DNA from: Wenyingzhuangia sp039768865
Lineage (GTDB): Bacteria; Bacteroidota; Bacteroidia; Flavobacteriales; Flavobacteriaceae
Direction: 5' to 3' (one strand)
Assembly: GCF_039768865.1 (NCBI RefSeq)
Contig: NZ_JBDMZQ010000151.1
DNA: 16,112 nt
In this document: piece by piece, positions 8,711-15,418 of the stretch
How positions within the stretch are numbered: position 1 is the stretch's first letter
Layout of the letters: each line of letters starts with the position of its first letter
The notes under the pieces: model-generated
What the model was told of the DNA's origin: nothing
The model's input: the letters and a program-made list of their open reading frames with translations, nothing else
Databases searched by the model: none
Program-made: the position numbers and the translations under genes

Positions 8711-9820
8711 ATGATGCTATTATCTCTTTGTGTTGCTGTTGTTTTTATTCATCTTGTCTACTACTTGATCATATTCAATTTCTTTAATTTTACGAAACCC
8801 CAAGCACTAGATAAAAACAATATCCCCGTTTCAGTGATTGTTTGCGCAAAAAACGAAGCTGAAAATTTAAAAAAAAACCTTCCATTCATCATAGAGCAAA
8901 AATATTTTTGCTTTGAATTGGTGTTGATTGATGATAGATCTCACGACAAAACTACAGATCTTTTCAAAACGCTTGAATCTAAACACGATTTTATAAAAGT
9001 CATAACGGTAAAAGAGAGTGAGCACTTCCGTGGCAATAAAAAGTATGCTTTGACTTTAGGAATCAAAGCCGCAAGCCATGACTGCCTTCTATTTACAGAT
9101 GCTGATTGTATTCCTAAGAGTGAATATTGGATACAAGAAATGGCAAATGCGTTTACTGGTCAGACAAAGATTGTCTTGGGATATGGTAGCTATAAAACAA
9201 TACCCAATAGTTTTTTAAACAAAGTCATACGCTATGAAACTTTGATGACTGCATTACAATATTTTTCATTTGCAAAAATTGGAACGCCCTATATGGGTGT
9301 TGGCCGAAATTTGATGTACAGCAAAGAGGTTTTTTTAAAAAACAAAGGATTCAACAAACATATCAAAATCATGTCTGGCGACGATGACTTGCTCATCAAT
9401 CAAATTTCAACAAAACAAAATACCAAACTTTCTTTTGATGAACAAACACACACTATTTCTGAACCGAAAACGAATTTAAGTAGTTGGCTCGTTCAAAAAA
9501 AAAGACATATCAGTACCGCAGATTTATACCAAACCAAACATAAATTTTTATTAGGTCTCTATGCCTTCAACAGAACGGTATTTTTGTTTTTAATTCCTTT
9601 TGGTATAGCCTACATAGAGGGTTACAAAAACCAATTGTTATTTTATGGATGTGTTTTTGTTAAGTTTTTGAGTGAATATATTGTCGTAGGGTTAGCGGCA
9701 AAAAAGCTTAAGGAAAAGAAGTTTATTTTATTGATTCCTTTGTTGGATGTATGTTTGTTATTTTTTCAATTGTATATTTTAGTCGAAAGCAAAATAAACA
9801 AAACACAAAAGTGGTCATGA
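8711..9820 (+). CDS. Membrane-bound family 2 glycosyltransferase
   Basis: 369 residues with an N-terminal membrane segment (about 3-24), a GT-A fold GT2 domain (about 38-270) and two or three C-terminal membrane segments (about 285-360). The GT2 features are IPVSVIVCAKNEAENL (38-53), the acidic pair D74-D75 (LIDDRSHDKT), the DxD metal site D130-A-D132 in LFTDADC, the GDDD acceptor-side motif (223-226), and QKKRH (262-266) in place of the QxxRW motif of processive synthases. Such enzymes move a sugar from a nucleotide-sugar to a lipid or polysaccharide acceptor at the inner membrane; the donor and acceptor cannot be read from the sequence. ATG codons sit at 8711 and 8714; either gives the same protein apart from one Met. 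Its stop overlaps the sigma factor start as ATGA, pointing to translational coupling. Confidence 0.88.
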   Translation: MMLLSLCVAVVFIHLVYYLIIFNFFNFTKPQALDKNNIPVSVIVCAKNEAENLKKNLPFIIEQKYFCFELVLIDDRSHDKTTDLFKTLESKHDFIKVITVKESEHFRGNKKYALTLGIKAASHDCLLFTDADCIPKSEYWIQEMANAFTGQTKIVLGYGSYKTIPNSFLNKVIRYETLMTALQYFSFAKIGTPYMGVGRNLMYSKEVFLKNKGFNKHIKIMSGDDDLLINQISTKQNTKLSFDEQTHTISEPKTNLSSWLVQKKRHISTADLYQTKHKFLLGLYAFNRTVFLFLIPFGIAYIEGYKNQLLFYGCVFVKFLSEYIVVGLAAKKLKEKKFILLIPLLDVCLLFFQLYILVESKINKTQKWS

Positions 9821-10380
9821 CTCCAGAAAAGAAACTAGACATTCAAATTGTTGCCGCTAAAAAAGGAGACCGAACCGCATACAATTATCTCTTGAATTTG
9901 TATTGGAGTGATGTTTTCACTTTTTTAAGATCCAAAATCATCGATGAAACAATAGATGCCGAAGACATTACTATTGTTACTTTTTCGAAAGCTTTCGAAA
10001 AAATCAACTTATACAACCACAATTACAGCTTCAAAACATGGTTGTTTACCATCGCCAAAAATTTACTAATTGACGAGCTACGAAAACAAAAAAACATCCC
10101 AATATCTATACATCACAAAAACAAAGAGATTTATACTGTGTCAGATATAAATCCATCACCAGAGGATAAGATTATTATTGAGCAAAATTTAGACGCACTA
10201 AAAAGAAACATCAAAAAAATGAAACCAAAATATCAGATTGTAATCAATTTGAGATATTTTCAAGACATGACCTATGATGAGATTGCCAACACAATAGAGG
10301 AACCAATCAATAACGTAAAAGTCAAATTACTAAGAGCCAAGCAAATCCTTGCGGAGATCATCAGGAATTCTAAACATTAA
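9817..10380 (+). CDS. ECF-like sigma-70 family RNA polymerase sigma factor
   Basis: 187 residues from the ATG at 9817. The sigma2 domain spans about 24-91, including the conserved DAEDITIVTFSKAFEKI (47-63) and the -10 recognition helix FKTWLFTIAKNLLIDELRKQ (72-91). The sigma4 domain spans about 127-178, with RYFQDMTYDEIANTIEEP (146-163) and VKVKLLRAKQIL (167-178) forming the -35 helix-turn-helix. There is no sigma1 or sigma3, as in extracytoplasmic function factors. I prefer 9817 over an in-frame ATG at 9751: it overlaps the glycosyltransferase stop by ATGA, and the 22 extra residues would be encoded inside the membrane-segment codons of the upstream gene and look nothing like a sigma factor. 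No anti-sigma factor lies next to it, so how it is controlled is unclear. The promoters it serves are unknown. Confidence 0.9.
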   Translation: MTPEKKLDIQIVAAKKGDRTAYNYLLNLYWSDVFTFLRSKIIDETIDAEDITIVTFSKAFEKINLYNHNYSFKTWLFTIAKNLLIDELRKQKNIPISIHHKNKEIYTVSDINPSPEDKIIIEQNLDALKRNIKKMKPKYQIVINLRYFQDMTYDEIANTIEEPINNVKVKLLRAKQILAEIIRNSKH

Positions 10381-10472
10381 ATCAATAAAAAATCAGAACC
10401 ATTAATTCCTTTTGAATCAAAGATTGGTCTTGAATATCCACCCACTAACCGATCAAAAACCAAGGCGTTAAC

Positions 10473-10509
10473 AAAAACAATTATAAACTAGTTTAAAATT
10501 GTTTTTTTT
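10473..10509 (+). terminator. AT-rich intrinsic terminator after the GT2/sigma operon
   Basis: Two 17-base arms, 10473-10489 and 10490-10506, are inverted repeats with a single mismatch (A at 10483 opposite A at 10496), centred on ACTAGT, followed by a run of T to 10509. The real loop must include the central CTAG. It would stop transcripts from the sigma gene about 90 bases after its stop codon and lies directly upstream of the lipA promoter, so it separates the two units. The stem is very AT-rich, so its strength is uncertain. Confidence 0.55.
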
Positions 10510-10531
10510 ATTTCATACAATCCACTTTTTG

Positions 10532-10539
10532 TATCTTTA
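10532..10539 (+). promoter_or_regulatory. Probable -7 box of the lipA promoter
   Basis: TATCTTTA matches the TAnnTTTG consensus in seven of eight positions and lies 18 bases before the lipA ATG, giving an expected leader of about 12 bases. The -33 region overlaps the T-run of the preceding terminator, so a separate TTG element at proper spacing cannot be singled out. Confidence 0.42.
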
Positions 10540-10557
10540 CACCACAAATAAAACATC

Positions 10558-11481
10558 ATGAATCCGGAAACATCAACATTCAAATCCGTATTATCAAACA
10601 AAACACAAATACCAACAAACCCAGGAACCATTCCAGTGGGAAATAAAAAACCTGACTGGCTAAGAGTAAAGTTACCCCTGGGTAAAAAGTACACTGAACT
10701 TCGTGGATTGGTAGACAAGTACAAACTCAATACCATCTGTACAAGTGGAAGTTGTCCTAACATGGGAGAATGTTGGGGAGAAGGAACAGCGACCTTTATG
10801 ATTTTGGGGAATATCTGTACAAGATCATGTGGTTTCTGTGGTGTAAAAACTGGAAAACCTGAAACTGTGGAATGGGATGAGCCTGAAAAAGTTGCGAGAT
10901 CAATTAAAATTATGAAAATTGAACACGCTGTATTAACATCCGTAGATAGAGATGATTTAAAAGATGGAGGTTCAATTATATGGGCAGAAACCATAGCAGC
11001 CGTAAGAAGGGCAAACCCAAACACAACGATGGAGACTTTGATTCCAGACTTCCAAGGAGACACAAAAAACATAGACCGATTGATTACTGCTGCTCCTGAA
11101 GTAATTTCTCACAATATAGAAACAGTTCGTAGGTTAACTCGTGAAGTACGTATACAAGCCCAATACGATAGAAGTATCGAAGTATTAAGATATCTGAAAG
11201 AAAAAGGTCAAAGAAGAACAAAATCAGGGATCATGTTAGGATTGGGAGAAAAAAAGGAAGAAGTATTTGAAAGCCTAAGAGATTTAGCCAATGCAAACGT
11301 TGATGTAGTTACTTTGGGTCAATACTTACAACCCAGTAAAAAACATTTGCCTGTAAAAGAATACATTACTCCTGAACTCTTTAAAGAATATGAGGTTTAC
11401 GCAAAATCTCTAGGATTCAAGCACGTTGAAAGTTCTGCCTTGGTAAGGTCCTCATACCATGCAAAAAAACACGTAAACTAA
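10558..11481 (+). CDS. lipA: Lipoyl synthase LipA (radical SAM)
   Basis: 307-residue cytoplasmic enzyme that inserts two sulfurs into protein-bound octanoyl groups to make the lipoyl cofactor of 2-oxoacid dehydrogenases and the glycine cleavage system. Both iron-sulfur sites are complete: the auxiliary cluster by C61, C66 and C72 in CTSGSCPNMGECW (61-73), and the radical SAM cluster by C87, C91 and C94 in CTRSCGFC (87-94). The C-terminal RSSYHA (297-302) supplies the conserved serine ligand of the auxiliary cluster that is sacrificed during sulfur donation. GGSIIWAETI (137-146), ETLIPDFQGD (159-168) and ISHNIETV (183-190) are further family motifs. The length is normal. It stands alone between two terminators; lipB is not in the window. 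A double repeat-terminator follows its stop. Confidence 0.97.
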   Translation: MNPETSTFKSVLSNKTQIPTNPGTIPVGNKKPDWLRVKLPLGKKYTELRGLVDKYKLNTICTSGSCPNMGECWGEGTATFMILGNICTRSCGFCGVKTGKPETVEWDEPEKVARSIKIMKIEHAVLTSVDRDDLKDGGSIIWAETIAAVRRANPNTTMETLIPDFQGDTKNIDRLITAAPEVISHNIETVRRLTREVRIQAQYDRSIEVLRYLKEKGQRRTKSGIMLGLGEKKEEVFESLRDLANANVDVVTLGQYLQPSKKHLPVKEYITPELFKEYEVYAKSLGFKHVESSALVRSSYHAKKHVN

Positions 11482-11511
11482 ACTATGGCATGATAATTGT
11501 AATTAATTAAA

Positions 11512-11557
11512 TATAGTTTACATAGTTTTTTATAGTTTAGTTAGTTAGAAAAATCCT
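11512..11557 (+). repeat. ATAGTTT-rich repeat, copy 1, leading into a terminator
   Basis: This stretch holds three ATAGTTT heptads, then AGTTAGTTAG and AAAAATCCT, the last being the left arm of the first terminator. Copy 2 at 11628-11670 has the same order of parts. The end of lipA carries the reverse complement (TAAACTAAACTAT at 11474-11486), so the heptad also forms a longer inverted repeat across the lipA stop. Confidence 0.6.
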
Positions 11558-11583
11558 TCATTTAAGAATGAAGGATTTTTTTT
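11549..11583. terminator. Bidirectional intrinsic terminator 1 between lipA and the permease gene
   Basis: Perfect 14-base arms (11549-11562 and 11567-11580) around the tetraloop TAAG, with an ATCCTTCATT core. An A-run on the left and a T-run on the right let it work on both strands, which suits its position between two convergent genes. Confidence 0.85.
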
Positions 11584-11627
11584 ATTTTAAAAAACCTATT
11601 TTGGCACAGTTATTGGTATTATGGTTA

Positions 11628-11670
11628 TATAGTTTCATAGTTTAAATAGTTTAGTTAGTTAAAAAATCCT
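11628..11670 (+). repeat. ATAGTTT-rich repeat, copy 2, leading into a terminator
   Basis: Holds three ATAGTTT heptads, then AGTTAGTT and AAAAAATCCT, matching copy 1 in order with small spacing changes. The unrelated 45-base stretch 11583-11627 separates it from terminator 1. The pattern suggests duplication of a repeat-plus-hairpin unit followed by divergence of the hairpins. Confidence 0.6.
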
Positions 11671-11698
11671 CCACATTCAAATCGGAGGGTTTTTTTTT
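11661..11698. terminator. Bidirectional intrinsic terminator 2 at the permease 3' end
   Basis: CCTCC (11668-11672) pairs with GGAGG (11684-11688); the stem goes on through a T-G wobble into an A6 run opposite a T-run. The loop is 11 bases. The T-run overlaps the permease stop codon (TAA on the minus strand at 11697-11699), so the hairpin lies immediately after that gene and also backs up terminator 1 for lipA. Confidence 0.8.
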
Positions 11699-12932
11699 AT
11701 GAAAATTTCAAAGTTTTGGCTGGACTAATTTTGGTAATAATATAAGAAGGAATCAACATCATCAAAGTACACAAAATGAGGGTACTCACGTTCAAAACAA
11801 GTATTTGACTTATAGAAATATAAACTGGTGCAACTTGAACATAATAGTTATGAGGATCTAAAGTAACGAGTTCAAATTGGAACTGTAAAAAAATAAGAAA
11901 CAACCCCAATATATTTCCAATTAACAAGCCTCTACCAATGATATAAGAAGCATTATACAAAAATACCTTCCTAATCGACCAGCTATTTGTTCCTAATGTT
12001 TTTAAGACTCCAATGAGCTGAGTTCTTTCTAAAATCATAACCAATAATGTAGTGATCATATTGATTCCAGCTACAATCATCATAATGATGATGATGATTG
12101 CAATATTACCATCAAACAACTGTAGCCATTGGAAAATCTGCGGAAATTGTTCAAACAGGCTTTGACTATCTAAAGTAACTCCAATAGCTTGGTAAATCTC
12201 TTTTGACTTTTTTTCTATTTGATCAAAATCTTCCACGAAAACCTCAAAGCCTCCTACTTGATTATCGTCCCACTTATTCAATCCTCGAATTTGATTGATA
12301 TCACCTATTACAATATTCTTATCAAACTCTTCAAAACCAGTATCATAAATCCCCGAAACATGATACACTCTTCTTTTTGGCAAAATATTGGATTCTTGTT
12401 TGATAAAAAAAGTATCGAAGGTGTCTCCAACCTCTAGTTGCATTCTATCTGAAATGATTTTAGAAATCAATACCTTTTTGGACTGCTGATCTGAAAACTG
12501 CGGTAATTCTCCAGCAACTAAATATTCTTGAAAAAAAGACCAATCATAATTTTCTCCTACACCTTTTAACACTATTCCTTCAAAAGTCTTTTCATCCCTA
12601 ATGATTCCTGCTCTTGTGGCAAAAACTTGAATATGTTTTATACCCGATACCGTTTTAAATTGAGGGTAAAAATCTTGTTCTATTGAAATTGGATTTTGTG
12701 TTGTCTTAGAAGAATTGTTATCATAATTACTAATTACTACGTGACCATTAAAACCGGCAACTTTATCTCTTATTTTTCTTTGTAAGCCTATTCCAGTAGC
12801 AATGGAAATTATCATCATCATCATACCCAATGCTATCGCTATAATTGCTATTTTTACAATAGGTGAAGAAATACTATTTTTATATTCCTTAGACCTTGAA
12901 AGCCTATTCGCTATAAATAATTCTAAATTCAA
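11697..12932 (-). CDS. FtsX/LolC-type ABC transporter permease
   Basis: 411 residues with the MacB/LolC-E layout: one membrane segment near the N-terminus (about 25-50, with the run MMMM at 37-40), a large periplasmic domain (about 51-272), and three C-terminal membrane segments (about 276-301, 328-352, 371-399). ERTQLIGVLKTLGTNSWSIR (302-321) is the cytoplasmic coupling loop that contacts the ATPase in FtsX-like permeases. LolC/E relatives extract lipoproteins from the inner membrane for transfer to the outer membrane, but that role is not proven here and no ATPase gene is nearby. The start is a TTG at 12932: there is no in-frame ATG between it and the upstream stop at 12972-12974, the next ATG is at residue 37 inside the first membrane segment, and (L/M)NLELFIA matches the usual N-terminus of flavobacterial relatives as I remember it. 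Six bases separate it from the divergent namZ start. Confidence 0.85.
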   Translation of the reverse strand: MNLELFIANRLSRSKEYKNSISSPIVKIAIIAIALGMMMMIISIATGIGLQRKIRDKVAGFNGHVVISNYDNNSSKTTQNPISIEQDFYPQFKTVSGIKHIQVFATRAGIIRDEKTFEGIVLKGVGENYDWSFFQEYLVAGELPQFSDQQSKKVLISKIISDRMQLEVGDTFDTFFIKQESNILPKRRVYHVSGIYDTGFEEFDKNIVIGDINQIRGLNKWDDNQVGGFEVFVEDFDQIEKKSKEIYQAIGVTLDSQSLFEQFPQIFQWLQLFDGNIAIIIIIMMIVAGINMITTLLVMILERTQLIGVLKTLGTNSWSIRKVFLYNASYIIGRGLLIGNILGLFLIFLQFQFELVTLDPHNYYVQVAPVYISISQILVLNVSTLILCTLMMLIPSYIITKISPAKTLKFS

Positions 12933-12938
12933 ATACTT

Positions 12939-14135
12939 ATGCCTTTTAAAATGGTTCTCAAAAATACATTTTTAATTCTTTTGTTTTCCTCATTTCTTTC
13001 AATAACCTCAGGCAAAGCACAAAATAAATCCACAAATAGAGACATCATCGTTGGTGCACAGAAAATAGAAACTTATCTACCGATGTTAATCGATAAAAAA
13101 GTTGGAGTGGTTGCCAATCAGACTTCTGTCATTTTTAAAAAAGAGGCACACACACACCTTATCGATTCCTTGATCCAACTTAAGATCAATATCATTAAAG
13201 TTTTTTCTCCTGAACATGGATTTAGAGGCACATATGACGCGGCAGAACATGTAAGCAATAGCACTGATCCTAAAACAGGGCTACCGATAATTTCTTTACA
13301 CGGCAAACATAAAAAACCAACTATTCCCGACTTAAAAAATTTAGATGTAATTCTTTTTGACATACAGGATGTGGGCGTCAGATTTTACACCTTTCTTTCC
13401 ACCCTACATTTGGTTATGGAAGCTTGTAGTGAAAACAATATACCTGTCATATTGCTAGATAGACCCAACCCTAACGGACATTATATTGATGGCCCTACTT
13501 TGAAAACAAAATACAGCTCTTTCGTGGGAAAACACCCTGTACCACTAGTATATGGTATGACAATAGGAGAATATGCTGACATGATAAATGGGGAGAAATG
13601 GTTGAAAAATGAAACGGTGTGTGATTTAACAATCGTTCCTTTAACCAACTACACACATCAAAAAGAATACCATCTGCCAATCAAACCCTCACCCAACCTA
13701 CCCAATGCTGTTGCCATCAATCTATACCCTAGTCTTGGCTTTTTTGAAGGCACTCCAATTAATGCAGGTAGAGGGACAAATCATCAATTCCAACAATACG
13801 GAAGCGCTAAGTTCCCAAACTCAAGCTTTGGTTATACACCCCAAAGCAACAAGGGCAGCAAAAACCCAAAAGACAAGAATAAATTGTGCCATGGCATAAC
13901 GCTAAAAAACACCCCAAGGCTCAACAAAATAAACATCAAATGGTTGATAGATGCTTATGAAAAATACCCTGTCAAAGAAAAATTTTTCGGAGCAACTTTC
14001 ACCAGTCACGTTGGAGACACGCTCTTAAGACATCAGCTAAAAGAAAAATATACCGCTAAGCAAATAGAGGAAAGCTGGAACAAAGACCTTGATAAATTTA
14101 AACGCATAAGAGCTAAATATTTACTTTACCCTTAG
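12939..14135 (+). CDS. namZ: Exo-beta-N-acetylmuramidase NamZ-like protein (DUF1343, GH171)
   Basis: 398 residues: a signal peptide (hydrophobic 10-22, cleavage probably after GKA at 27), then one DUF1343 domain over the rest. Family members release terminal MurNAc from peptidoglycan glycan ends, so this would act in the periplasm or outside on wall turnover products. Conserved blocks: KKVGVVANQTS (53-63), VFSPEHGFRGTYDAAE (88-103) with E92 the likely catalytic acid, LDVILFDIQDVGVRFYTF (135-152), LLDRPNPNG (172-180), LYPSLGFFEGTPINAGRGT (262-280) and a C-terminal YLLYP. The first ATG at 12939 is followed by another at 12951; starting at the second gives a more typical signal peptide (MVLKNTFLILL) and leaves a few more bases for a promoter, so the start is open. 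No other MurNAc-recycling gene (murQ, amgK, murU) is adjacent. The stop overlaps the last codon of the convergent gene by 4 bases. Confidence 0.88.
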   Translation: MPFKMVLKNTFLILLFSSFLSITSGKAQNKSTNRDIIVGAQKIETYLPMLIDKKVGVVANQTSVIFKKEAHTHLIDSLIQLKINIIKVFSPEHGFRGTYDAAEHVSNSTDPKTGLPIISLHGKHKKPTIPDLKNLDVILFDIQDVGVRFYTFLSTLHLVMEACSENNIPVILLDRPNPNGHYIDGPTLKTKYSSFVGKHPVPLVYGMTIGEYADMINGEKWLKNETVCDLTIVPLTNYTHQKEYHLPIKPSPNLPNAVAINLYPSLGFFEGTPINAGRGTNHQFQQYGSAKFPNSSFGYTPQSNKGSKNPKDKNKLCHGITLKNTPRLNKINIKWLIDAYEKYPVKEKFFGATFTSHVGDTLLRHQLKEKYTAKQIEESWNKDLDKFKRIRAKYLLYP

Positions 14136-14479
14136 GAAGGGATAGAAACCAAATGAAAAACAAACCCCTTTGAAGTAAATTTTAAACGTTTGATAAAAGC
14201 AGAAGTATGACCCAAACTAAGCTTCATTTTTTTGGCACCTGAGATTGGCTTCAAAAAATCAATCAACTTGTCTCTTAAAATCAAATCTTCTATTTCAAAA
14301 AATGAGTAAGCATACTTATTTTGTCTGATGCTATTAAAATCTAAATCTTTACTAAAATCAAACGATAAAACAATGGAATCTTCATTGGTGATAGCCTCAA
14401 AATTCTTAGCAAAAAACTCACAATCAGGAAGATCATCAGCATAACAAAAACCAAAAAAATTAGAAGTTCTGAGAACCAT
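14132..14479 (-). CDS. Hypothetical protein, 115 residues
   Basis: I do not recognise a family. The protein is soluble in appearance, with no signal peptide or membrane segment, two cysteines near the N-terminus (C12, C20), an acidic middle (TNEDSIVLSFDFSKDLDF, 31-48) and a basic C-terminal third (GAKKMKLSLGHTSAFIKRLK, 81-100) ending in hydrophobic beta-like residues. It looks like a small alpha/beta domain. Reality is supported by context: it starts 3 bases after the stop of the YkgJ-like gene, so the two form one operon, and its stop codon interlocks with that of namZ (shared TTAG at 14132-14135), leaving no spare sequence. A function linked to the YkgJ-like protein is possible but unproven. 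Confidence 0.72.
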   Translation of the reverse strand: MVLRTSNFFGFCYADDLPDCEFFAKNFEAITNEDSIVLSFDFSKDLDFNSIRQNKYAYSFFEIEDLILRDKLIDFLKPISGAKKMKLSLGHTSAFIKRLKFTSKGFVFHLVSIPS

Positions 14480-14482
14480 TAT

Positions 14483-15025
14483 TTAATTTTTATCACGAAA
14501 TTTTCTTGGCGTATTACTCAGCGGAATTGCTTTCTTTAAGGATTCAACAATATTGTACGCTGCGGGACATACTGATGTATTTGTAACGGTTAAATCGGTT
14601 AACTGGATAAACTTTTTTCTGTTGGTATGAGGATACTCCGCACATGCTTTTGGTCTTATATCATAAATAAAACAAGTATTATCTCTTTCATCTAAAAATG
14701 TACAAGGGGCAGATTTCAACACATAACAATCGTCTTCGTCACGTTCTAAATATGTTTCCATAAACTTTTGCTCTTTCATGCGTAGATGCTTCGCAATACG
14801 AGAGATATCATTGGAAAAAAACATTGGACTTGTTGTCTTACAACAATTGGCGCAAGTCATACAATCTGTGCGCTCAAATTCCTTATCGTGCAAATCTTGA
14901 ACCACATAATCTAAATTCTTAGGGGTTCTTTTTTTTAATTTCTTAAAGTAAGAAATGTTTTCTTTTTTGGCTTTCAGAGCTTTGATTGGTAACTCTTGTA
15001 AAAAATTTTCTGACGTTGTAGACAT
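14483..15025 (-). CDS. YkgJ-family cysteine-cluster protein (putative zinc/iron-chelating)
   Basis: 180 residues. After a lysine-rich, charged N-terminal 50 residues comes the CxxCxxCC cluster C55, C58, C61, C62 (DCMTCANCCKTTSP), then C100, C108, C118, C128 and C153, giving the family pattern ending CTFLDERDNTCFIYDIRPKACAEYP in two parts (108-117 and 118-131) and SVCPAA (151-156). The cysteines are predicted to hold a metal or iron-sulfur cluster. The biochemical role of the family is poorly known; some distant members act in flagellin lysine methylation (FliB-like), which is not indicated here since no flagellar genes are present. No signal peptide, so probably cytoplasmic. First gene of a two-gene operon with the 115-residue protein, 3 bases apart. 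Confidence 0.87.
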   Translation of the reverse strand: MSTTSENFLQELPIKALKAKKENISYFKKLKKRTPKNLDYVVQDLHDKEFERTDCMTCANCCKTTSPMFFSNDISRIAKHLRMKEQKFMETYLERDEDDCYVLKSAPCTFLDERDNTCFIYDIRPKACAEYPHTNRKKFIQLTDLTVTNTSVCPAAYNIVESLKKAIPLSNTPRKFRDKN

Positions 15026-15029
15026 TTTA

Positions 15030-15037
15030 CAAATTTA
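15030..15037 (-). promoter_or_regulatory. TAAATTTG -7-like box abutting the YkgJ-like gene start
   Basis: Exact TAnnTTTG match on the minus strand, the same octamer as at proB. It is only 4 bases from the ATG at 15025, so the transcript would begin at or next to the start codon (leaderless), or the match is accidental. The next in-frame Met is residue 56, inside the cysteine cluster, so the gene start cannot be moved to make room. Confidence 0.25.
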
Positions 15038-15282
15038 CTATTTAAGGATTTAATAATGTTTATCATATGAAATAAAAACATTGTGGAATATGGAATTTAC
15101 AAAACCAGTTAATATTATTGTTTTGTTAAATTTTATCATTAAAAAATAAATAAATATAAATAACATCATTATAATTTGTTTTTTTTATAAATAATTTTGT
15201 AGGTTTATATTATTAAGAAGAAATTAAACCTCAATTTTTTTTACTTTGAGACAACTCAAATCATCTAAAGTCTAACCTAGTA

Positions 15283-15298
15283 GATGATAAAAATCATC
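15283..15298. promoter_or_regulatory. Inverted repeat upstream of the SusC-like gene (possible operator)
   Basis: GATGAT and ATCATC are perfect 6-base arms around AAAA. There is no following T-run, so it is not a terminator. It lies 8-23 bases upstream of the -7-like TAATTTTC at 15306-15313, a place where a substrate-responsive regulator of sugar-uptake genes could bind. Confidence 0.3.
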
Positions 15299-15418
15299 GT
15301 ATTGATAATTTTCACCATAGCAGTGTTCTTTTAATTTATTCTTAAACTCATAAACGCTGAGCCATTCTGAATATCTAAAGGCTAGTTTATTAATATTTAA
15401 CTAAAACAATAAAAAGGC

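Larger units (their letters stand above)
15026..15418. promoter_or_regulatory. 393-base AT-rich divergent regulatory region between the YkgJ-like and SusC-like genes
   Basis: No coding sequence or RNA gene is seen. Possible control signals: TAAATTTG on the minus strand at 15030-15037 (for the YkgJ-like gene), TAATTTTG on the plus strand at 15192-15199 and TAATTTTC at 15306-15313 (for the SusC-like gene), an inverted repeat at 15283-15298, and a direct repeat ATCTAAAGnCTA at 15263-15274 and 15373-15384. If the SusC-like gene starts from 15192-15199 its leader is over 200 bases. Confidence 0.5.

Noticed and set aside
9751..9816. In-frame upstream ATG extension of the sigma factor
   Set aside because: The extra 22 residues overlap codons for the glycosyltransferase's last membrane segment and do not look like sigma factor sequence; the ATGA overlap start is far more likely.
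10488..11072. 194-residue open frame antisense to lipA
   Set aside because: It is a shadow of a fully conserved radical SAM gene and shows no recognisable domain.
12068..12100. ATC/ATG triplet run resembling a microsatellite in the permease gene
   Set aside because: It encodes the Ile/Met-rich second membrane segment in frame, so composition explains it; no sign of frame loss.
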